Source: Salminus brasiliensis
Taxonomy: Eukaryota; Chordata; Actinopteri; Characiformes; Bryconidae
Direction: 5' to 3'
Length of the DNA: 64,000 nucleotides
Assembly: GCF_030463535.1 (NCBI RefSeq)
Contig: NC_132878.1
Span: 25,389,925-25,453,924 of the forward strand
Shown in pieces: positions 51,985-64,000 of this stretch. The position numbers and the translations under genes were made by a program. Below the pieces are notes generated by a model that made no database searches, was not told where the DNA came from, and saw nothing but the letters and a program-made list of their open reading frames with translations. The number at the start of each line of letters is the position of its first letter. Position 1 is the first letter of the stretch.

Positions 51985-52840
51985 GGCAGAAGTACATATG
52001 TAAAAGTGCACATATTCCAGTTAGAAAATACTTAAGTAAAAGTTGAAGTATGATTTATATTATTTACTTAAGTAAAAGTATAAAATTACACTCTCCTACT
52101 TGTTTTTGTTTTATTTGAAACATTTTTAAAATGTGTTTTGAGGTACAGATGAACACAACCATGACAGTCAGTGCAAATAATGGTTTATGCTAGAACTGCA
52201 GCATCAATATCAGCTAAAACTAAAACCACCTATTCAGTTTCCTATTCAGTTCACAGATGGTAAATGTGGTAATATATGGGTCTCAGCTCTGATACCCTGA
52301 CCATGTGAGTAACCCTGTCTTTTAACTCAGGCCTCAATTTGACATTCTTTGGCATCATAATTTGATGCATATCAAATCAGTCATTTCCAAACACCCATCT
52401 GAAATCAGCAACCCCTCCACTCCTGGTTAACTGTGTGAGGCTGCACAAGTGTGTCAGTTAGAGGTTATCTGTCAGTGTGGTTCAACACTTTAAATAGATA
52501 GTTTCACAAAGATCATTAAAAAAAATTAGATTACAGAACCAGGCTCAGCTCTGTTCAGGATTCATATGAACTGAAGCTTTTACAGATTCAGATTTACTGA
52601 CAGCAGCATAAGATTAGCTGACTGATTAAAAACTGTGACTAAAAAACACTTTAATTACTATTTGAAAGTAACAAGTAACCTGTTTTACTCCCTCAAGTCT
52701 GTAACGGGGGAGTAAAAAGTACATATTGTTCTTGTGAAATGTAGAGAGTAGAAGCAAAAAAGTATAGATAGCTCAGAAATCTACTTAAGTACAGTAACAA
52801 TGTACTCATACTTCTGCCCCTTGGCACCTGCCCCACAGGC
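51985..52840. repeat. ACTTAAGTAAAAGTA-type interspersed repeat
   Basis: Both ends carry AAGTAAAAGT or CTTAAGTAC-type motifs (about 52025-52095 and about 52780-52805), as in a fish non-autonomous element. The interior has no open frame. Confidence 0.45.
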
Positions 52841-53346
52841 CCAGTCTTAAATCCATCCCTGTCTAGGGGTTGTCAGCACATGAGAAACATCACCCATGTA
52901 GAAAAAAAAAAAAGATCCACTGGACGTCTTACAGTAACAAGTCAAGTTTAATGATAATTCAACCTAGCATAAAAGTACACCATACGATCTGGCAAAAACT
53001 TAACAGAACAATACATCAATAACAGCAAGCTAAAAGCACAACACAGTAATTCCTATAGTCTCCTAGGAGAGAAATCAAACTTAAGTAGAAAGTACAAAGA
53101 TGTGGGCAGTGCTGCCAAATACAGCTGGACAGAGACTGGGCTAAGAGATTCCTCTCTGAATCTGGGTGTATATGAGAGTGTGTCATTAAGTGAACAATGC
53201 TTTTTCTGTGAATATGTGAGTGCAGTGTATGTGTGTGAGGTAAATTGAGAGTCTGGAGGAGTCCGTTTGCTCTTGTACAATCTTGAAACAAAGAGGATCT
53301 GTGTCTTGAAGAAGGAGCTGCCACCTTTTTTCTTCCAAATGGCCGC

Positions 53347-53352
53347 TTTATT
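53347..53352 (-). terminator. Candidate poly(A) signal of crx/otx5
   Basis: AATAAA on the minus strand, 900 bp after the stop. Confidence 0.35.
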
Positions 53353-53809
53353 TCTCCTTCATGGTGATGTGAATCGATTCAGATTCAGTCTGTAAAAGTA
53401 ACCCGGCTCTTATCGTGCTCACTCCTTTATGTCTTTGCAATTGTCACTCTCTCACTACGTCTCTCGCTAGATGAATCTCAAATGGCTCCCTACATAGTGC
53501 ACTATGTAGTCTTTTCTCCACACTAGTAGACACTGTTGGTACCCTACTGCAGTCCTAGATATCGTATATCGTATAGTCTAGATATCTTCCATCCTGAAGA
53601 GTTTTAACATAACTTTCTCCTGAAATTGACCCGAAAACCTTAATTAGCTGGATCAGGTGTGTTGGGTTATGATTTGAACCAGATTCTGCATGATGATAGG
53701 CATCACTGCCCAACATAATGCACATTCAAGAGGAAGCAATCTGAGATTCGTGTGATGTTATATTCCAGTTGTTTTTTTAAAGTTGGAGCTGAGAACCCAT
53801 GCTCTACAG

Positions 53810-53985
53810 CAGTGGCCACCAACCCTCCTCCTGGAGATATACCTTCCTGCAGCTTTCAGCTCCAACCTAAACACCTGACACCTCGTATAGCTAATCAAGC
53901 ATGTCTTGATTTTGTGGGGTCAATTAGAGTTGAAGCTAAAGTCTGCAGGAAGGTGGATCCTCAGGTACTGGATTGTTGACTACTG
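53810..53985. mobile_element. hAT-type palindromic MITE with 8-bp target duplication
   Basis: 176 bp, starting CAGTGGCCACCAACCC and ending in TTGTTGACTACTG, with inverted CTTCCTGCAG/CTGCAGGAAGG arms. It is flanked by the direct repeat CTCTACAG at 53802-53809 and 53986-53993. The 8-bp duplication and CAGTG termini are hAT hallmarks. No coding capacity. Confidence 0.75.
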
Positions 53986-54251
53986 CTCTACAGCATCTGG
54001 AACTTGTCGCCACCTTGCTTGCCCTTCTTTGTGGTGTGAATCTCTCTGGATTCAGCCTGCAACCACTCTCTTCTATCTTTGTTATCTTCACTCCTTCTCT
54101 GACTCTCTCTAACTGAATCTCAAATGGCCCCTTTCTATTGCAGTGCACTACATAGGCCATGAAGTAAAGGCTTCTTCTAAACTCTACACAGTGCACTACA
54201 TGCTTGATAGGAAGCGATTTGAGGCTCAGCTGACATGTCTCCCCGTCATGT

Positions 54252-57633
<3,382 letters not shown>

Positions 57634-57798
57634 GCTGCCCGCTGTCCCGCTGATACACACACACACACACTGCTGCTGCTACCGATCCGGAGACACACGG
57701 ACACACACAGTTACAACTCTGTACCAGAGGACCAAGAACAACTACTGGAGAGCGAGCACTAACTAACTAACCCTCCCTCTCTGTCCCCTCTGTCCCTG

Positions 57799-57861
<63 letters not shown>

Positions 57862-57900
57862 CTCCCCCCAACTCTGTCTCTCTCTATCTCTCTATATACC
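57634..57900 (-). promoter_or_regulatory. Candidate promoter and 5' UTR of crx/otx5
   Basis: On the minus strand a GGGGTATATAGAGAG TATA-like element (57892-57898 on plus) lies about 260 bp before the ATG. It is followed by a pure GA tract (57801-57860) and then the presumed 5' UTR. The start site is not defined; motif-based inference. Confidence 0.4.
57801..57860 (+). repeat. CT microsatellite upstream of crx/otx5
   Basis: 60 bp of (TC), close to the candidate TATA element. Confidence 0.95.
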
Positions 57901-58072
57901 CCCAGGTTGAGGTACTGGAATGCGCACCTGTCTGAAACTTTCTTTCTTTCTTTCTTTCTTTTTGTCTCTAGCCGACTCCTCTTTACAGCACCGCGAGTCC
58001 AACCGTCGGGCTTATTTTACTTGGTTTCCTGTGTCTCTCCTGTGGTTAAATGCTAAAGGATGGCGCACAGAG

Positions 58073-58104
<32 letters not shown>

Positions 58105-58734
58105 CCACAAGGCCTTCCACCCGGCATTTGTGAACTCCACACGGATGATATATAAACTATCTATTCGTATCAATTACATTTGAATATTTAAACCTTACAA
58201 CTTCTTAATGTTTTGTCATAAAGTGTCGTGTATAAAGGTTTAAAGGTTTCCACTCCTAACAAAAATATTATTTGATCAGAAGACTAGGCGATAAAATGAG
58301 ATGACACAGTTGGGTTCCTGCTGGGATCGGTCTTCAGAAGTTGGTGTTCGCCAGAAGGTTCAGTTTAGTCTAAAAGTGCAGAAGCCTGATCAAATATGAT
58401 TATTTGGAGGATCATATTTGGAGGACGTAAGATGAGGAGCGTCCCAGAGCCCTGGTTTCATCCAAGACCGGATTCGTTTTCAAGTTCCATTTCTAAAATA
58501 GACAGAAGTAACGTTCTAGGTTTCACTTCAAATCCTGACTTCATAATTCCAGTTCTTGTGAAATCACAGGCTAATCTAAATCCACACAAAAACACGGTCT
58601 CCTTTCGTTTACCACCAAGACCTTCTTACTTTAGCTTGACCTTTTATTATTTAAACTTATTCCAACAACACCAATGCTTTTTTGGGTGACTTCAAAAATA
58701 ATGAACACAAAATACTAATATTATCTTTTGTTCA

Positions 58735-59030
58735 GTAGTAGTAGTAGTAATAGTAACAATACAAGTAGTATTAGTACTAATGAAAGTATAATTATTAGTC
58801 GTAATAGTTATTAATATTAGTAGTACTAGTAAAAGTAGTAGTAAAGCAGTAGTATTACCATTACCATTACTTATTATTATTAGTCATAATAGTTGTTGTA
58901 GTAAAAAAAAGAGATGAAGTAGTTCTAATAAAAGTATTGTTATTAGTAGCAATAATAGTAATATAGTAATAAAAGTAGTAATAGTCCTAATAAAAGTATT
59001 ATTACTGATAATAGTTGTAGTGGTAGGAGT
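58735..59030 (+). repeat. AGT/AAT trinucleotide array, left half
   Basis: Degenerate (AGTARTAGT) over about 300 bp, ending at a SINE insertion. Confidence 0.85.
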
Positions 59031-59035
59031 CATAA

Positions 59036-59335
59036 GGGGCAGTGGTGGCTCAGCGGTTCGAGCACCGGGCTATCGGTAACCGGGTCGTGGGTTCGATTCC
59101 CGGGCAGTGGCAAGTTCGATTCCCGGGCAGTGGCAAGCTGCCACTGTTGGGCCCTTGAGCAAGGCCCTTTACCCTCTCTGCTCCCCGGGCGCTGGAGTTG
59201 GCTGCCCACCGCTCTGGGTGTGTGTACTCACTGCCCCTAGTGCACTAGTGTGTGTGTGTGTGTTCACTACCACAGATGGGTTAAATGCAGAGGACACATT
59301 TCGCTGTACAGTGACAAATACATTTACCTTTACCT
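59036..59335 (+). mobile_element. tRNA-derived SINE, copy 3, with internal duplication
   Basis: The best preserved of the three. The segment GCAAGTTCGATTCCCGGGCAGTG around the B-box is duplicated (59098-59133). It sits between two AGT-type trinucleotide arrays. Confidence 0.8.
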
Positions 59336-59344
59336 TTTTTATAT

Positions 59345-59625
59345 TATCAGCTATAGTGGCAGTAGTAGTTATAGTATTAGTAATTAAAGTATTAAATATA
59401 GTATTAATACTAGTAATATTAAAAGAAAGAATTTGTTGCAGTAAGTATGGTAATGTGTCCAGTAATAGAAGTAGTAGTACAACTAGTTGAACTATTACAA
59501 GCATTATTAATAGCAGTGTTACTACTACTAGTAGTAGTAGTAGTAGTAGTAGTAATAGTGGTAGTAGCAGTAGCAGTGGTAATAAAAGTAGTGGTAGTAT
59601 TAGTAGTATTGATAATAGATGTAGT
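59345..59625 (+). repeat. AGT/AAT trinucleotide array, right half
   Basis: Continuation after the SINE, with a pure TAG run near 59525-59560. The long open frames here come from the 3-bp period and are not genes. Confidence 0.85.
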
Positions 59626-59715
59626 AGGAGTATTCTCTGTTGACACAAAAATAAATAAATCAAGTAAAAACTAAAGGTCCTTTTCACACTTTCAGTAATC
59701 TACAATTAATCAGAA

Positions 59716-59827
<112 letters not shown>

Positions 59828-59829
59828 CT

Positions 59830-61240
59830 AGGCTGATTTATCATAATGTGCTTTATCTGAAAAGTAAGTCTCTTAGTCCAGGATAAAGAGGGGAAAAAGT
59901 GATTTCTCATCAGTTGGAGAGAAAAGAGAGGACAGGACGGACTAAGCGAGGCGATGGATGGACTTGATGGACTGATGTAAAGGACAGAAAACTGCTGAAC
60001 ACTCTGGGAGAGAAAAGGATGGATAAAGCAGGAAGACAGTAGCGGAGGGATGTGACGTGGTCCACAATGAAGCTGGTCCATAATGATAATGTTGATGAAG
60101 AGAGAGGCCTTACAGAGGAAAGTGCTCGGACTGATGAATGGATGGAAGGATGCATGTGTTGACTGATGGATGGATGGGAAATATGAAAAAAAGAGAAAAT
60201 GAGTATTTTGATGATTTAGACAGGGTTGGTAGAAGGTACAGGCAATAAGGAGTATAATCTCCAAAGGAGCTTTTAAAGAATAGTTCTGTAAATTATTCAT
60301 GGAATGGAGATGATTGGAATTCTAGGAAGATATGCCATTTAAATCTTGGTTGGTTACAAACTTTTGTTCCTGTAAGGAAAATTCGTTCTCAGTAGGACTG
60401 AATCAAGGCTAGTCTTTACTTGTTGGTGTAATCAAGAGTTTTCACTGCTATTTGAAGGGGCTCCATCAGTTCAAATGAGTTTATTCACTTCCACAAGTCA
60501 AACATTAAAAGTTTCAAGACTTTTAAAAGCTGTTAGTGTATGAAATGTACTTCTGGGAGCAGTCATTTTCATGCTAATGTCAGTATGCTAGATGTTACCA
60601 GTAGACACAAGATAAATGGTAGCAGATAAATGGTCAATTTGCTTAAATTTTTTGTAATTACTGCTAACGCAGTTATCGTTATTTGCTTGAGCTCTTTCTT
60701 CAATGCTTTAATGCTTAAAGCTAACTAAAAATCTCCTCCCATCATAGAAAATTTTATATATTGCAATATATTCTCAATGTGTTTAAAAACATAAATAAAA
60801 CACACTATAATAAATGTTCAATATACTACATTTTTATAATCACTAGCTATCACATTCACCAACATTGTGAGAGAGAAAGTTCTTTGGAGTGAAGCTGGAA
60901 AAACAAGACAAACATCGACACCCAGTAAAAATGTGTCTCCAGTCATTTAAAAAGCCAGAGAGAAGCCGAGTGGGTGAGGGAGGGATTTAGGTTGTAGGTC
61001 AGCACAGACCTTGAAAAAGACAGAGGACGCCAGTGTGGGCAGGGCAGGGGAGTGCTGGGAATAGAGTATGAAATGCTGGAAAATGATGTCATCAAGGATC
61101 GACTTGAGTTTGCTCTTTTGTTTTACTAAGTCAGCAGCATACCTCAAATCCCTACTGATTTATATCTTCTACTAAGACACAAATCTCTATGTACTGTGCA
61201 CTGAGGGTAACAAGGATGAAATCAAGTTTTAAATGGGAAT
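59830..61240. other. Intergenic stretch, nothing recognised
   Basis: Unique sequence with a GGATGGAT-rich patch near 60110-60175. No gene identified. Confidence 0.5.
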
Positions 61241-61243
61241 TGT

Positions 61244-61246
<3 letters not shown>

Positions 61247-61304
<58 letters not shown>

Positions 61305-61310
61305 TATATA
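61247..61310 (+). repeat. TA microsatellite
   Basis: About 60 bp of (TA) with a single CA interruption. Confidence 0.95.
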
Positions 61311-61540
61311 ACCTTCTTTTAACCAAATTCCTTAGGCCTTTGAATAATGATATTGTTATAATATTTGTATAACAGAATTAAAGTTCTGTTACATTAAATT
61401 GTTAAGTGAGTAAAAGATAATCCCCAAAAGGCAAAATGTTAACGATTAAACATCCTTCTTTTAACATTTGAAGAACATTAGTGTATTATTTTTGTTTCAT
61501 AATTTTATTGTAGAAAAAAAGGTCTCTTAAAAGACTTTAA

Positions 61541-61955
61541 CTCATTCATAGTTTCTTCTGAAATCAAGGAGATCAAACAGAGCTGATTCTGCTTTTGTCA
61601 GAGTAACTGTCTCTTCTGTCCAGGGAAAGATTTCTACTACATTTTAGAGCATTGATGTGAGGATTTGATTGCATTCAGCAACAAGACCATTAGTGAGGTA
61701 CATAGTTCCACTGCTCCACAGTTCACGACGGGGGGTGGGGTGGGGGTTATGCTTCATACCCCGCTAGCCCACACCTGGCAGTAGGCATTGTGCGAACAAG
61801 TTAATGTGGGCAATGTTGGCAATGCCTCTCTACAGGAACTACAGGAGCTGTGAGTGTGCATTTGCACATCTGTGTCAGCAATTGGTGCAACTTAAAGTAG
61901 CTAAAAGTATTTATTAGAAGGGTGTCCACAAACATTTGGACATCTGTTGTATATA
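61541..61955 (+). mobile_element. MITE copy of the same family, 5' end lost
   Basis: Reads CTCATTCATAGTTTCTTCTGAAATCAAGG to GGTGTCCACAAACATTTGGACATC. Confidence 0.7.
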
Positions 61956-62334
61956 GGTTTGGTTGTGGTGTGAATAGTAATGGTAGAACGTAGTGTAATC
62001 TGTTTCAAGGTTCTAGAAACAAGTCTATGAATCTGCTTATGCAGTACCCTGATTATACCAGCAAAACAAAATAGTTTTCCAGAACAAGAAGGAGGAGAAC
62101 AATCTTTAGAAATATGAATAGCAAGTCATCTAAGATACTGGTGAAAACTCAGAGTGATGAAAGGCCACACGTTAGTGGAGAAGATCCTGTGTTTCTATTA
62201 AATAAACACAACCTAAAATACATCTGAAGGAGTCTATGGAATTCTTTTCACTCAGGAAGGGTCCAGAAACTACGAGAACCTCTGTCTTAGCAAACCAACA
62301 GTCACTCCAAGGAACCTAAGAAAGTGCATGTGTC

Positions 62335-62592
62335 ATATGGCTCTGAAGGCCTGGGGTTGTGGGTTCGGTCCTCGTCTGCACTGTGTCCGTGGGGAGCTGT
62401 CCATGTGGGTTTTCACCCACCTCCTTAAAATATACATAGTAGGTGAATAGGCTATGCTAAATTGCCCCTAGGTGTGAGTGAATAGGTGTGTGTGGTTTCC
62501 TGCGATGGACTAGTGCTTGGTCAAGGGTGTATTCCTGCCTTGGTGACAATGATTCCATGTAGACTCCAGACCCACCACGACCCTAGATAAGA
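62335..62592 (+). mobile_element. Diverged fish SINE/LINE-type repeat
   Basis: Contains GTTGTGGGTTCGGTCC, AAATTGCCCCTAGGTGTGAGTG, TGCGATGGACTAG and AGACTCCAGACCCACCACGACCCT, in the order seen in a very common fish repeat. Strongly diverged. Confidence 0.6.
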
Positions 62593-62873
62593 TACCATAA
62601 TTTTCCATCAGTTTATCAGAATTTAGGCATGAAGAGTCTGAATTCTTCACAATGCTTCTGAATGGACTCGGACGTCTGGACAGTTTACTGTCTCTAAAAG
62701 CTCCCTTACAGAAACTCATTACACCAAAAACGGATCTGAGTGAACTGTCTGATGTCTGAGATGCTGTTTCACCATCCATTAGAGAAGATTGTGGACTATA
62801 AGATATTCCATTCATGGTGGAGGGATACATGTAGGGTGTTAAATGGCAAAATAACCCCAAAACAATTACACTA

Positions 62874-63225
62874 TCCAAATGTCCAAATATTTGTCATTTC
62901 TAATATATAATATATGTATACAGCCTCCCGAAATGAGTTGTAGAGCAGTGGAACTGTGTTCTTTGGAACAATGGTGCTCCATCCAGTACTTTTGGGATGA
63001 GTTGGAAGTAGGGGATGAAGTGGGGTTGTTATCATCCAATTTCCTGACCTCACTTACACTCTTAACTGCAATCAAATCCTCATAGCAATGCTTTAAAATC
63101 TGGTAGAAGGCCTTCCTAGGGCAGTAGAGACAGTTACTCTAACAAAAGCAGGATAAACTAATGTTTCAATACCGGAAGAAAGAAAGAATGAGCAGGTGTC
63201 CCAATACTTTTGTCAATATAGTGTA
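62874..63225 (-). mobile_element. MITE copy of the same family, inverted and internally shortened
   Basis: Ends with GGTGTCCCAATACTTTTGTCAATATAGTGTA on the plus strand, the inverse of the family's left end. The right end is near 62874. Confidence 0.7.
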
Positions 63226-64000
63226 TGCTTTCAAATTTGCCACTATTTTGTCATCATCAACATCACATACAAAACTCACTACAAAAGTGTAGGTTTACTG
63301 GTGGTTTAGGACGGCAAATAAATTGGCTGTATTTATGTTGTAGTTCCCATCATCTCCACTGTAAAGAAATCAAGCTGGTACGTTTCTCGACACTCTTTAG
63401 ACAGGTTCTTTAAGGGTCTGTTTTTTGTATAATTCAAAAAAGGGTTCCACTATCGCTATCAGTCAAACATATGGAACCATTCATTAAAGTAACCAGTAAA
63501 TCATTTCACACCAAACATGTTGAGTGTTAATGTTTATATTCTCTCAACCACTGAATTCTGCTGGAATTTAGAAAAATGCAAGAATGGTGGAATTTCCCTT
63601 TAAGAGTGCAGCCTGTTTTCCTGGCCACTGTTGTTTTCTCATTTCAGACGCAGCAGCGGGGTAGATGGGAGCTTGTTTTTGTGTTTTTAAGTGTATGATG
63701 TTTATGTGTTTGTGTGTTTAGTCTGGTGTGTGGATGGAGAAGTTTTCTGGAGGATGATGCAAAGTGGGGGATGGGTGGTGGGGGTGAGGAGGGGGGATCC
63801 ATCTGGCAACCACCAGCTACACAGCCACAAGAGCAATTATGGAAGTGGACTATCCTCTAATCCGCAGGCACACACACAAACACACAAAACTACACACTCT
63901 TGCAAATAGATCTCCCCTGCACACTCTGGTCAACACACTGACACACTCAATCTGCGCTGCACGGAAATGAAGAGATGAAATAGTTGACAGAACGGAACAG

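Larger units (their letters stand above)
53340..54251 (-). other. Presumed 3' UTR of crx/otx5, with transposon insertions
   Basis: From the stop codon to an AATAAA on the minus strand (53352-53347), the nearest canonical hexamer noticed. It contains a hAT-type MITE (53810-53985) and two diverged copies of another repeat (about 53300-53510 and 54005-54215). The real cleavage site could lie earlier at a non-canonical signal. Confidence 0.4.

Noticed and set aside
53936..54196. 86-residue minus-strand frame after crx/otx5
   Set aside because: It spans a hAT MITE end and another repeat, with no homology recognised.
59044..59110. tRNA gene
   Set aside because: A-box and B-box-like motifs are present, but the sequence continues into a shared 300-bp body found in two other copies, and the acceptor stem is not formed. 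It is a SINE head.
59169..59687. 172-residue leucine-rich frame resembling membrane segments
   Set aside because: It reads through the AGT/AAT trinucleotide array; the hydrophobic run is a repeat artefact.

Overview
The window is vertebrate nuclear DNA, almost certainly from a teleost fish and probably an otophysan (characin, catfish or electric-fish type). This rests on four things. The genes have canonical GT/AG introns. CA, GA and TA microsatellites are very dense. There are many decayed fish-type transposons (several Tc1 groups, hAT-like MITEs, tRNA-derived SINEs, a solo gypsy-type LTR). The genes themselves are vertebrate. No bacterial, plasmid or phage features are present.

Five protein-coding loci can be supported. 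(1) 12745-12815, minus: the short first coding exon of a delta-type connexin (connexin 34/35/36 class, gjd1/gjd2). The rest of the gene is not in the window, so 1-12744 is read as its intron. (2) 25.9-29.5 kb, plus: a complete replication-independent histone H3.3 gene with a 5' non-coding exon in a CpG-rich promoter, three coding exons giving 136 residues, and a long polyadenylated 3' UTR. (3) and (4) 34327-38466 and 42122-45018, both minus: a tandem pair of small secreted proteins with one 12-cysteine IGFBP-type domain (SIBD-like). Their later exons are very short and were rebuilt here by comparing the two copies. (5) 54252-57633, minus: a complete three-exon Otx/Crx-family homeobox gene (crx/otx5 class, 287 residues).

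The rest is intronic or intergenic sequence with repeats. 2-5.6 kb and 11.2-12.4 kb hold Tc1 remnants. 8.6-9.1 kb is a 27-bp minisatellite. 13-15 kb is pyrimidine- and microsatellite-rich sequence upstream of the connexin exon. 15-25 kb has no gene that could be recognised. 31.2-34.1 kb is a retroelement cluster. 45.36-46.14 kb is a 42-bp minisatellite that starts about 340 bp upstream of the second SIBD-like start codon. 46-51 kb is nested transposons and degenerate tandem repeats. 58-64 kb holds SINEs, trinucleotide and CA arrays, and MITE copies.

The genes are not an operon or a pathway. The connexin and crx-type genes belong to families used in neurons and retina, H3.3 is a housekeeping chromatin protein, and the two IGFBP-domain genes look like a local duplication. 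No unprecedented molecular system was found. The most useful observations are the connexin exon, the exon structures of the SIBD-like pair, and several nested or inverted repeat structures.
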